From positions 12,736 through 76,735 of the forward strand of contig JAUVXR010000010.1 in the NCBI GenBank assembly GCA_030603495.1: DNA of 64,000 nucleotides. The letters run 5' to 3'. Position numbers and translations under genes: made by a program. This stretch comes from a bacterium (lineage in GTDB: Bacteria > Armatimonadota > Zipacnadia > Zipacnadales > Zipacnadaceae). Numbering within the stretch: position 1 is the stretch's first letter; every line of letters starts with the position of its first letter. Below, piece after piece: positions 9,638-19,569 of this stretch. A model generated the notes under the pieces. That model did not search any database and was not told where the DNA came from. It saw only the letters and a program-made list of their open reading frames with translations.

Positions 9638-9748
9638 CACTTCACCTCGCTGCATTACGCTGTCCAGCAATCCTCATAATCTGCTATCACGCCATCCCCA
9701 CAGTAGAGGCCTGTATAGCTTTTGGCCCCCCAGCTTGGGTAAGCCTGA

Positions 9749-9777
9749 ATCCTATCACAACTGCTCAGCCCTGTCAA
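9749..9777 (-). promoter_or_regulatory. Sigma-70 promoter upstream of nrdJ
   Basis: Minus-strand TTGACA (9772-9777), 17-base spacer, TAGGAT (9749-9754). The -35 is perfect and the -10 keeps four of six bases including TA...AT. The start site would be near 9742, about 105 bases before the nrdJ ATG. I looked for a cobalamin riboswitch or NrdR box in this leader and recognised neither. Confidence 0.65.
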
Positions 9778-9833
9778 CACCTAATCATCCAACTCCCAAA
9801 CGCCTCCCAACAACCCCACCTATACAGCTCACC

Positions 9834-12326
9834 TCATGCCTCCTTGGTCGGTTCATTGGTGCAGTAGCGTACCACCTTCGCAACGGCGGAAACTGTGGTG
9901 CCCTCGTCCAGGGCGACGATCTTCACACCTTGAGCGTTGCGCCCGGTGCGCCGGATATTGCCGACCGGCACGCGGATCAGCACTCCCGCAGAGGTTATGC
10001 ACATAACCTCATCGTCATCATCCACCACTTCAACACCCACCACCAGTCCAGTTCTGGCAGTGACATTCAGCGTTGTTACGCCGTGGATGTTTCGCCCCTT
10101 GCGCCTGTATTCCGCCAGCGCCGTGCGCTTACCCAGCCCTTTCTCACCGACTACCAATAGGTCCCGCGGGTCCTTCTTGTCCACTACCGCCGTCGCGATC
10201 AACTCATCGCCCTTGCGCAGTCTGATGGCCCTAACTCCAGCAGCACTGCGGCCCATCGCCCGGACATCGGCTTCGTCGAAGCGCACTGCCTTGCCCTTCC
10301 GTGTAGCCAGCATAATATCCTTCGTCCCGTCGCTCCACATCACCCAGGTCAGCTCATCGTTCTTGTTCAGTTTGATGGCGATCAAGCCCTTGCTGCGCAG
10401 CGGCGTATCGTACGCCGAAAGCGCTGTCTTCTTGATCATGCCCTGCTTGGTCACCATCACCAGATAGCCACCCTGGTCGAAGTCCTGCACCGGTATCGTT
10501 GCAGTTATCATCTCACCGGGTTCAATGGGCAGGATATTGATGATCGGCGTACCCCGCGCCTGCCGGCTGGCCAGCGGTACCTGATACCCCTTGGCCCGGT
10601 AGACCAGCCCGCGATTGGTGAAGCCCAGGACCAAATGATGGGTGCTGGCCACGAACACATCGGCTACATTATCCTCTTCTTTCTTGCTCAGCGCCAGGAC
10701 GCCGCGCCCGCCGCGGTGCTGCACGCGATACGTATCCAACGGCAAGCGCTTGACGTAGCCGTCGTGGGTGATGGTAATGCACATATCCTCCTGCGCGATG
10801 AGGTCCTCGGTGCTGATATCCTCCGCTTCGTCAGGGACGATGCGCGTACGCCGCTCGTCGCCCAGCTTGTTCTTAACTGCGCGCAGCTCCTTCTTGATGA
10901 CTGCCGACTTCTTTTCTTCCGAGCCCAGAATGCTCTCGTACTCGGCGATGTCCACCTCAAGCTGCTCGTACTCCTTGCGCAGCTCCTCCGCCGAGAGCCG
11001 GGTTAACCGACCTAGCTGCATATTGAGGATTTCGTCGGCCTGCACCTCGCTGAAGCCCAGTTTCTTCATCAGGCCCTGGCGGGCGGCGTCGCGCGTGTCA
11101 CTGCCCCGAATCAGCGCGATCACTTCATCAATAATGTCCAGCGCCTTGAGCAGGCCCTCGACGATATGCGCGCGGGCCTTGGCCTTATCCAGAAGAAATT
11201 GCGTCCGCCGGGTTATGACCTCGCGCCGGTGCGTGAGGAAGTTCGTCAGCATATCCTTCAGGCCGCAGAGCTGCGGGACCAGCGCCCCGCCCTTGACGGG
11301 CACCAGCGCCAGGCAGTTCGCCCCGAAGCTGGTACGCAAATTGGTGCGCTTGTAAAGCTGGTTGAGGACGACCTGCGGATTGATGTCGCGGCGCAGCTCA
11401 ATGACAACCCGCATGCCCTTGCGGTCGGACTCGTCGCGCAGGTCGGCGATGCCCTCAATACTGCTGCTGTCGTGGAGCTTGGCAATCTGCTGGAGCAGGC
11501 TGTCCTTGCGCACCTGGTAGGGCAGCTCGGTGACGATGATCGCCTGGCGGTTGCGGTCCAGTGGCTCGATGATCGCCCGCGCCTGCATCGTGATCGAGCC
11601 GCGGCCGGTCTCAAAGTAATCCAGGATGCCGCGCTGCCCCAGGATCAGCCCCGCCGTCGGGAAGTCGGGCCCGTGTACGTACTTCATAAGCTGCTTGACA
11701 TCGAGGTCCGGCTTGTCCAGCAGGAGGATGCAGGCGTCCACAATCTCGCCGAGATTGTGGGGCGGGATGTTCGTCGCATAGCCCACCGCTATGCCCGACG
11801 CGCCGTTGGACAGTAGATTAGGCACGCCACCCGGCAGGACCACCGGCTCGGTCGTCTTCTCGTCGTAGGTCGGCTGGTAGTCCACCGTGTCCTTGTCGAG
11901 GTCAGCGAGCATCGCCATTGCCACCGGCGACAGCCGTGCCTCAGTATATCGGGCGGCACCGGCAGGATCGCCGTCCAGCGAGCCGAAGTTGCCCTGGGGA
12001 TCAATCAGCGGGTAGCGCGCGGCAAAGTTCTGGCCCATGCGCACCAGCGTATCGTAGATAGCCATATCGCCGTGGGGATGATAGGTCTTCATCGTCTCCC
12101 CCACTATCGCCGCGCACTTGGAGTGTGAGCGGTCGGGCGTGAGGCCCTCGCCGTTCATCGCCACGAGGATGCGGCGCTGCGAGGGCTTCAGCCCGTCGCG
12201 GACATCGGGCAGCGCCCGGGCCATAATCGCACTCATGGCAAACTGCATATAGGAGGAGGTCATCTCCTCCTGCAGCGAGATCTCTTCTACTTTGCCAATA
12301 TCTTGTGTCTCTGTTGCGTCAGGCAT
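9834..12326 (-). CDS. gyrA: DNA gyrase subunit A
   Basis: Breakage-reunion subunit of gyrase, which introduces negative supercoils with GyrB. The 830-aa protein has the winged-helix core HPHGDMAIYDTLVRMGQNF and the catalytic tyrosine in AARYTEARL (about residue 123). A GyrA box-like QHRGGRGVLALS at the start of the C-terminal beta-pinwheel argues for GyrA rather than ParC. ATG at 12326 follows AGGAGTTATAA. It lies 3.5 kb downstream of gyrB on the same strand, separated by accessory genes instead of being adjacent as in many bacteria. Confidence 0.97.
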   Translation of the reverse strand: MPDATETQDIGKVEEISLQEEMTSSYMQFAMSAIMARALPDVRDGLKPSQRRILVAMNGEGLTPDRSHSKCAAIVGETMKTYHPHGDMAIYDTLVRMGQNFAARYPLIDPQGNFGSLDGDPAGAARYTEARLSPVAMAMLADLDKDTVDYQPTYDEKTTEPVVLPGGVPNLLSNGASGIAVGYATNIPPHNLGEIVDACILLLDKPDLDVKQLMKYVHGPDFPTAGLILGQRGILDYFETGRGSITMQARAIIEPLDRNRQAIIVTELPYQVRKDSLLQQIAKLHDSSSIEGIADLRDESDRKGMRVVIELRRDINPQVVLNQLYKRTNLRTSFGANCLALVPVKGGALVPQLCGLKDMLTNFLTHRREVITRRTQFLLDKAKARAHIVEGLLKALDIIDEVIALIRGSDTRDAARQGLMKKLGFSEVQADEILNMQLGRLTRLSAEELRKEYEQLEVDIAEYESILGSEEKKSAVIKKELRAVKNKLGDERRTRIVPDEAEDISTEDLIAQEDMCITITHDGYVKRLPLDTYRVQHRGGRGVLALSKKEEDNVADVFVASTHHLVLGFTNRGLVYRAKGYQVPLASRQARGTPIINILPIEPGEMITATIPVQDFDQGGYLVMVTKQGMIKKTALSAYDTPLRSKGLIAIKLNKNDELTWVMWSDGTKDIMLATRKGKAVRFDEADVRAMGRSAAGVRAIRLRKGDELIATAVVDKKDPRDLLVVGEKGLGKRTALAEYRRKGRNIHGVTTLNVTARTGLVVGVEVVDDDDEVMCITSAGVLIRVPVGNIRRTGRNAQGVKIVALDEGTTVSAVAKVVRYCTNEPTKEA

Positions 12327-12363
12327 TTATAACTCCTATAACGGATGATTCAGGAATGGGCTT

Positions 12364-12450
12364 TGCGGGAAACCCGCTTTTTGAAAAAAGCCGGTTTCCC
12401 CCTTGGGCTGAGTTCACCGAAGCCCGCACCCTTCCGGCAAAAACTTTCAA
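12364..12450 (+). repeat. Dispersed hairpin element R1, copy A
   Basis: A long palindrome (12367-12400): GGGAAACC + GCTTTTT pairs with AAAAAGC + GGTTTCCC around a two-base loop, with one C-C mismatch. It is followed, after about 25 extra bases, by the family tail GCACCCTTCCGGCAAAAACTTT. It sits between the end of the 302-aa repeat-protein gene and the start of gyrA. Copies B and C are at 19399 and 26580. Confidence 0.75.
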
Positions 12451-12510
12451 TATTGCACAGGTACTCAACACTGTCTCAATCGAGACGTGCTACATGCTCA
12501 AGGTCTGTCG

Positions 12511-13419
12511 CTAGGGCGCCCGCCACAGCACGTCACCGTTCTCCTTCAATAGCGTGATCGTGGACTCCGGGTGCTCAGTTTCCGCGCCAGTGCGCTTGGT
12601 CACTGTTCTGGTACTGCCCACAACCGCGCGTTCCTGACCCTCAGCGTCACATATAGTAAGCCCAGCGCCCTCCGGGGACGCGGCCAGGAGAACCCGCGGT
12701 TCCCCTTTGTCGCTAAACAACGATAAGCGTCCGCGTTCGCCCAGTACCATCAGACTAGCCCGCGGCCTTCCGCCGGCATCTGCAAGCGATAGTGCTCCGC
12801 CGTGGCCACCCGCCGTGTTCAGGCCCACCTGCGGCTTGCCAGTGTCATCCAACAGCCAGAGCCCTGGCGCAGAGCTTAGCTGGGCACCTGTCTTGCAGGC
12901 GTCGTGCAGGTTTAGCAAAGACCTGCCGTGCTCATCAAACCCGAGTGTGACCATCGCCTTCTCCGCCCCAAAGACCCCTGACAATTCTAAGAAAGGCTGC
13001 TCATCACCATCGAGCCCAATAGTGGCGCGTTGTTTCTGAGCCGCGTCCCATAGGCACAACGCGGGCTGTCCATCCTCAATACCAAGGCCAATAAGCTGAA
13101 CGTGTTCCTGTCCCGTCCCGTCATACAGGGCCACGCCAGCGCCTTCGTCCTCCGAAACTAAGAGTTGTAGGCGCAGCTCACCTTCTGCATCGTACATAAA
13201 CAGCGCAGGGTTCCCTACAACGTTGAACGCCAGCGCGGCGCGATTGTTGCCTGCCTCGTCCACCAGCCGGAACTCCTGCGCCTCGATGACCTTAGGAGCA
13301 GTCGTAGTCTGCGCCGCCCTCGCCGGCAAACCTCGAAACAACAGATCCGACAACGCTCCGCCCACTAGTCCCGACACGACCGTCAACAGCATTAAGATAC
13401 GAAACTGTGCCTTGCTCAT
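12511..13419 (-). CDS. Membrane-anchored beta-repeat protein of unknown function
   Basis: 302 aa with one N-terminal membrane or signal segment (about residues 7-34). The rest is built of degenerate repeats of about 25-40 residues with the pattern 'L.D..G..RA.L......P.L.L.D..G', for example LVDEAGNNRAALAF, LYDGTGQEHVQLI, LWDAAQKQRATIGL, LADAGGRPRASLMV and ICDAEGQERAVVG. This suggests a beta-solenoid or propeller-like extracytoplasmic domain. I know similar repeat proteins from Armatimonadetes- and Planctomycetes-like genomes but no function. ATG follows AAGGGAGACTTTACC. It is the last gene of the minus-strand accessory block between gyrB and gyrA. Confidence 0.8.
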   Translation of the reverse strand: MSKAQFRILMLLTVVSGLVGGALSDLLFRGLPARAAQTTTAPKVIEAQEFRLVDEAGNNRAALAFNVVGNPALFMYDAEGELRLQLLVSEDEGAGVALYDGTGQEHVQLIGLGIEDGQPALCLWDAAQKQRATIGLDGDEQPFLELSGVFGAEKAMVTLGFDEHGRSLLNLHDACKTGAQLSSAPGLWLLDDTGKPQVGLNTAGGHGGALSLADAGGRPRASLMVLGERGRLSLFSDKGEPRVLLAASPEGAGLTICDAEGQERAVVGSTRTVTKRTGAETEHPESTITLLKENGDVLWRAP

Positions 13420-13452
13420 GGTAAAGTCTCCCTTGGATCTTATGCTTTTCTA

Positions 13453-14028
13453 CTATTGCACCCACGGCAGCCACCACTCGCCCGTAATATGCAATTCCGG
13501 TATGCGCAAGGCCCCCCTCATCGCCATTACACACTCACCATAGGCGCACCGCAGGCGTGTCTCATACTCCTCAAGTTGATCTCTGCTAATGCACTCTCGC
13601 GCTGCGAACATATTCTTCCCAACATTTATAAAATCAACGATCCTCGGATAGACATCCTCATGCACCAAGAGAAGTTGCCTCGTGAAAGAGTCTTGAAGCG
13701 AGTTATACACGCACGAGATTTTTTCCCGGAACTGGTCACTGTCCTTGCGAGTTGTTCCCACTAAGACTAGCACCTCGGCCATATCGTGGGTCAGGTTCCG
13801 ATATTCCTCAATGCATTGGCGATGAACTTCATGACTCAATGCATCGTGGCGCTTCCTCTGGTCAGCTAGCCACATCGCCCAGCCTGCAAGGAGAGCGAAC
13901 CAGGGGGCCAGCACCTTCAACGCATCCACGTACCCGGGTGGTGCCTCCGCGAGCGCCACCAACAGCACGCCTCCAATGAAACCTATTATCGCACCAAGCA
14001 ACGGTCCAGACATGGATTTCCCGCTCAT
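13453..14028 (-). CDS. Small two-helix membrane protein with cytoplasmic helical domain
   Basis: 191 aa from the ATG at 14028, which follows GGGAGAGAGGGACTAGA; longer in-frame versions have Arg/Pro/Ala-rich low-quality N-termini. Two hydrophobic stretches (about residues 9-27 and 38-54) form a membrane hairpin; the rest is a charged, probably all-helical region. Lys/Arg after the second helix suggest the tail is cytoplasmic. No family recognised. It lies 34 bases before the 302-aa repeat-protein gene and 56 bases after the mini-membrane protein at 14084, so co-transcription is plausible. Weak resemblance to phage-borne two-TM proteins is only an impression. Confidence 0.65.
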   Translation of the reverse strand: MSGKSMSGPLLGAIIGFIGGVLLVALAEAPPGYVDALKVLAPWFALLAGWAMWLADQRKRHDALSHEVHRQCIEEYRNLTHDMAEVLVLVGTTRKDSDQFREKISCVYNSLQDSFTRQLLLVHEDVYPRIVDFINVGKNMFAARECISRDQLEEYETRLRCAYGECVMAMRGALRIPELHITGEWWLPWVQ

Positions 14029-14083
14029 TCTAGTCCCTCTCTCCCTAGCGCTCTTCGGCGCTGAGGCTGCGCCACCCGCCGGG

Positions 14084-14215
14084 CTATTCCCGCTGCCGGG
14101 CGCCGTACCACAACGCAAATATCACCCAAGCCAATACAACTACCACGCCCAGCGCGTAGGCCCAGGAACCCACCCCCCGCCACCACTCAACTGCCTCCCT
14201 ACCGCTTTCGTTCAC
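14084..14215 (-). CDS. Tail-anchored mini-protein (43 aa), paralogue of 14574-14771
   Basis: A GTG start at 14213-14215 overlaps the stop of the helix-turn-helix gene as GTGA, giving translational coupling. The product has an acidic, Trp-containing N-terminus (ESGREAVEWWRG) and a single membrane helix with WAYALG...VLAWVIFALWY, ending in a basic ARQRE tail. The helix matches the mini-protein at 14574-14771 at about 13 of 20 positions although the DNA has diverged at many third positions, so the similarity is kept at protein level. Function unknown; its size and position next to a phage-type HTH gene recall holin-like or toxin-like mini-proteins, which is only a guess. Confidence 0.6.
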   Translation of the reverse strand: MNESGREAVEWWRGVGSWAYALGVVVVLAWVIFALWYGARQRE

Positions 14216-14430
14216 CGCTCCCGCTGGGCCCGGGCCTCTTTTACCCGCTTGCGAAGCTCGCGATACTTCGGCCCGGGATACACTCTCGGGGTCAGCCAGC
14301 GGTGGAAGGTACTTCGGTCTACCCGCACCGCACGACAGATTGCTGAGACAGACTCGCCTATCCTCAGCATATTGCAAATCCTGGTCTGTAGCCTATCCGT
14401 CAGTTTGGTGGGCCGGCCTGTAATGGCCAC
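14212..14430 (-). CDS. Helix-turn-helix protein of the phage terminase-small-subunit/homeodomain-like type
   Basis: 72 aa. It begins GRPTKLTDRLQTRICNMLRIG and continues with a helix-turn-helix (SVSAICRAVRVDRSTFHRWL) and a basic tail (RELRKRVKEARAQRER). This is the pattern of the short DNA-binding proteins found as terminase small subunit-like genes in prophages. The stop overlaps the next mini-protein start (GTGA). Upstream on the same strand lie the other mini-membrane protein and a GT2 glycosyltransferase. A role as a regulator of the small membrane gene it is coupled to is possible. No terminase large subunit or other phage gene is present. Confidence 0.7.
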   Translation of the reverse strand: MAITGRPTKLTDRLQTRICNMLRIGESVSAICRAVRVDRSTFHRWLTPRVYPGPKYRELRKRVKEARAQRER

Positions 14431-14573
14431 TTCCTACCACCTCCATGCCGCAAGATGTCCGATTTGGGTAATGCGCTATCCTTCTGCTTATACTGTCATC
14501 GCCAAGTACAGAATCCTCAGCCGTTCTGTGGCTACCCGACCGCGTCCCCGTGCTCCGGGGCCCCACGCCGCCA

Positions 14574-14771
14574 TTAGCGCCGGCTGCTGTACCACAAGGC
14601 GATCACGACCCATAGTAGTATAACTCCTGCCCCGAGGGCATAGGCATACACGCCCAGATCACGCACCCAGTAAGCTGCCTCCACAGCCAGCTCCTGCGCC
14701 AGGTCACCGAGCCAGAGCAGACGGTCGGCCAGCCAGTCAATTACCCGCTCCGTCGCGTCCTGTCGCATCAT
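14574..14771 (-). CDS. Tail-anchored mini-protein (65 aa), paralogue of 14084-14215
   Basis: Starts at one of two tandem ATGs (14771 or 14768) after GGGGTGGTGAGACTG. An amphipathic N-terminal half (ERVIDWLADRLLWLGDLAQELAVEAAYWVRDLG) leads into a membrane helix (YAYALG...LLWVVIALWY) and a short SSRR tail. The last 30 residues align with the mini-protein at 14084. It sits 34 bases after the GT2 gene. A GC-rich stem (CCCCG, short loop, CGGGG at about 14544-14560) lies downstream, without a T-run. No known family; a small membrane peptide of this kind could modulate a membrane enzyme or act on the membrane itself. Confidence 0.6.
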   Translation of the reverse strand: MMRQDATERVIDWLADRLLWLGDLAQELAVEAAYWVRDLGVYAYALGAGVILLWVVIALWYSSRR

Positions 14772-14805
14772 CAGTCTCACCACCCCGGTTCCTACCACTA
14801 CCGGA

Positions 14806-15744
14806 TCACGTCTTCGCGTTGTCTCGCCCTGGCCCGGGCCGATGCCCCGGCGGCAGGTTGCGCAGCAGGCGGTCCAGGTACAGAAGGCGCAGGGCGGCAT
14901 GGACCGTGAACCGTACACAGATGCCCAGCAATACCAGCCAGTTGGTCAGAAGACTGCGGCGCGCCGCGTAACGCTTCCAGTACATCCGCAGCATGCCCCG
15001 GTGGAAGTCCCAGAGCTGGCGCAGCGTCTTCAGCCCCATCGTCTGCCCGCCGCGATGAACCGCCTCGGCCTCGGCGACCAGCCAGACCTCCCAGCCCCTC
15101 TCCCCTATCCGCCAGTTCAAATCCAGATCGCAAAAGTTTATGGGAAAGGCCTCGTCCAGCCCGCCGACCTGCTCCAGACATTCCCGCCGCACGACGTATG
15201 CCGTGGTGCCAATTGACTCGGCGGGCTGCGTCTGGCTGTAGTCCACGTCCGGCGCGTAGTAGCCGCCCGTCCACGGGTTGCCCGGCCAGAAGCGGTGCAA
15301 GAACAACGACTGGGCCAGAGCCGCGCCGAGCGTCGGGAAGCGGCGCACGCACGGCTGGACTGTCCCGTCGGGATTAAGCAGCTTCGGGCTGGCCGCGCCG
15401 GCCGCAGGATGTTCGTCCAGGAACTGCACTACCCGATTCAATGCCCCCGGAGCCAGCACTACATCGTCGTTGAGCAGCATCACGTACCGCCCCTGCGCCG
15501 CCGCCAGGCCCTGATTATTCGTCACGGGATACGGCCGCTTGACCGAATTGGTGATTAACTGCACCTGCGGGAAATGCTGGCGAACTCTCCCCGTCGTACC
15601 GTCCCGCGAAAAGTCGTCAACGCAAGTGACCTCCACCACACCACGCGTGAAGCTGTCATAAACCGACTCCAGGCACGGACGCAGGTCCGACCAGTTGTCA
15701 GCGGTGACGATGATAACGGAAAGGTCGGGTTCTGAATCTGGCAT
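14806..15744 (-). CDS. Glycosyltransferase family 2 (WbbL/rhamnosyltransferase-like)
   Basis: 312 aa GT-A fold enzyme: DLSVIIVTADNWSDL at residue 7 begins the nucleotide-binding fold, VDDFSRDGT and YVMLLNDDVVLAPG supply the metal-binding acidic motif, and GGLDEAFPINFCDLDLNWRIGERGWEVW matches the WbbL/rhamnosyltransferase sub-branch that ends the catalytic domain. A hydrophobic C-terminal segment (about 270-295) may tether it to the membrane. It likely adds a sugar to a lipid-linked or cell-wall glycan. It is the first gene after gyrB on the same strand. Donor and acceptor are not predictable from sequence. Confidence 0.85.
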   Translation of the reverse strand: MPDSEPDLSVIIVTADNWSDLRPCLESVYDSFTRGVVEVTCVDDFSRDGTTGRVRQHFPQVQLITNSVKRPYPVTNNQGLAAAQGRYVMLLNDDVVLAPGALNRVVQFLDEHPAAGAASPKLLNPDGTVQPCVRRFPTLGAALAQSLFLHRFWPGNPWTGGYYAPDVDYSQTQPAESIGTTAYVVRRECLEQVGGLDEAFPINFCDLDLNWRIGERGWEVWLVAEAEAVHRGGQTMGLKTLRQLWDFHRGMLRMYWKRYAARRSLLTNWLVLLGICVRFTVHAALRLLYLDRLLRNLPPGHRPGPGRDNAKT

Positions 15745-15759
15745 TATTCCTCACCAGTA

Positions 15760-15817
15760 CGACGGGCGTCCCGCCCGTCGAGGGATAGTGGAAATGGGAC
15801 AGGCGAGACGCCTGTCC
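15760..15817. repeat. Two adjacent short palindromes (R2 family)
   Basis: 15760-15780 is CGACGGGCG, three-base spacer, CGCCCGTCG; 15797-15817 is GGACAGGCG-AGA-CGCCTGTCC. Both have nine-base perfect arms and the same GGCG-NNN-CGCC core. They lie between gyrB and the GT2 gene. The second is repeated exactly at 37753-37773 and nearly at 31342-31358. Confidence 0.75.
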
Positions 15818-15827
15818 GAGAGATCGG

Positions 15828-18365
<2,538 letters not shown>

Positions 18366-19373
18366 ATGACTCAAGCTGCACCGATTAGAGTAGGTCTCAT
18401 CGGCTGTGGGGGCTATGGTCGACAACATCTCCAACGGATGAGCGAGATCAGGGCTGTAGAGCTCGTTGGGCTGGCTGATCCCAGCACCAAGGCCCGCGCT
18501 CTGGCGCGGGAGGTTGTCGAGCAGCCCGACCTGCCTGGATTTCGCGACCACCGCAGTCTTCTGCTCAAGATTCAGCCTGACGCGGTGGTGATCAGCACGC
18601 CTCACACACTGCATCATCGCCAGATACTGGACTGTCTGGAGGCGGGCTGTCACGTGCTGTGCGAGAAGCCGCTGATCTGTAGTACCCAAGATGCGCGAGA
18701 CGTGATAGCTGCCCGTGATGCCACCGGCCGAATCTTGGGCATCGCCTACCAGCGGCACACCTTACCGCCGTATATGTACTGCCGCGAGGTGATCGCCGCC
18801 GGTGCCATAGGTGAGGTTACCTTTGTTTCATGCTGGCAGGCACAGGCCTGGTATGATCTGAGTCGCGGTACCTGGCGCGTCAAACCCGAGCTGTCCGGCG
18901 GTGGGCAACTCAATGATGCCGGTAGCCATCTGCTCGACGCGGTGTTGTGGATGACACAACTCCAGCCCGAGGTGGTCGCGGCCTTCGTTGATAAATTGGA
19001 TACCGAGGTGGATATCGTATCGGCGGCCAGTGTCCGGTGCCGCGGTGATTCATTGTGTAGCTTTTCCATAGTTGGCAATGCACCACTACCTGGTTTCGGC
19101 GTCTGGGAAGACATCGTGATCTGGGGCACCACAGGGACATTGACCATCCGCAACATGCAGGACGTCTACTGCTTGAGACCGACTCACCCCCAACAGAAGG
19201 TTCCCCGGCGTGAGATGCCCAAAGGCAGCGGCCCCGACACCAATTTCATCGCTGCTATCCGCGGCGCCGAGGAGATCGCCGCACCCGCCGAGTGCGGCCT
19301 ATCTGTCATACAACTCACCGAAGGAATCTTGCGCGCCGCTGAGAGCGGCAAAGCGGTGAAGATCAAGCAGTGA
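18366..19373 (+). CDS. Gfo/Idh/MocA family oxidoreductase
   Basis: 335 aa NAD(P)-dependent sugar or sugar-acid dehydrogenase. The Rossmann fold begins IRVGLIGCGGYGRQHL; the EKPLIC motif (about residue 95) provides the catalytic lysine position, and the C-terminal alpha/beta domain contains GGGQLNDAGSHLLDAVLW. The ATG at 18366 follows AAGGGAGTAGTCAA; upstream in-frame sequence is not coding-like. It stands alone, convergent with the mtaD end, with an R1 hairpin just after it. Substrate unknown; three other members of the family occur in this window. Confidence 0.88.
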   Translation: MTQAAPIRVGLIGCGGYGRQHLQRMSEIRAVELVGLADPSTKARALAREVVEQPDLPGFRDHRSLLLKIQPDAVVISTPHTLHHRQILDCLEAGCHVLCEKPLICSTQDARDVIAARDATGRILGIAYQRHTLPPYMYCREVIAAGAIGEVTFVSCWQAQAWYDLSRGTWRVKPELSGGGQLNDAGSHLLDAVLWMTQLQPEVVAAFVDKLDTEVDIVSAASVRCRGDSLCSFSIVGNAPLPGFGVWEDIVIWGTTGTLTIRNMQDVYCLRPTHPQQKVPRREMPKGSGPDTNFIAAIRGAEEIAAPAECGLSVIQLTEGILRAAESGKAVKIKQ

Positions 19374-19398
19374 GGCACAGAAGTCATGAAGAGTTGTG

Positions 19399-19461
19399 GC
19401 GGGCAACCCGCTTTTTGGGAAAAAGCCGGTTTCCCGCACCTTTCCGGCAAAAACTTTTCAA
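19399..19461 (+). repeat. Dispersed hairpin element R1, copy B
   Basis: The most compact copy: GCGGG-C-AACC + GCTTTTT pairs with AAAAAGC + GGTT-T-CCCGC (19399-19437), followed directly by the tail GCACCTTTCCGGCAAAAACTT. It lies between the convergent ends of the oxidoreductase and mtaD genes, so it could act as a transcription barrier for either. Confidence 0.78.
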
Positions 19462-19569
19462 AGTGGAAGTGTCAGCAGGAGCCCGTTCAATGGGTATCGC
19501 TTAAGCCCTAAGAGCTGCCCAAAGCACTACACCAACACCACTGACATGCGCCACTCAAAGTGTGCCCTA

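Noticed and set aside
9640-9830. A cobalamin riboswitch upstream of nrdJ was considered because the enzyme needs B12.
   Set aside because: The leader is only about 105 bases from the predicted start to ATG and shows no B12-box-like sequence.
14798-15352. A 184-aa open frame on the minus strand inside the GT2 gene.
   Set aside because: Arg/Ala/Gly-rich composition and full overlap with a gene with conserved GT2 motifs.
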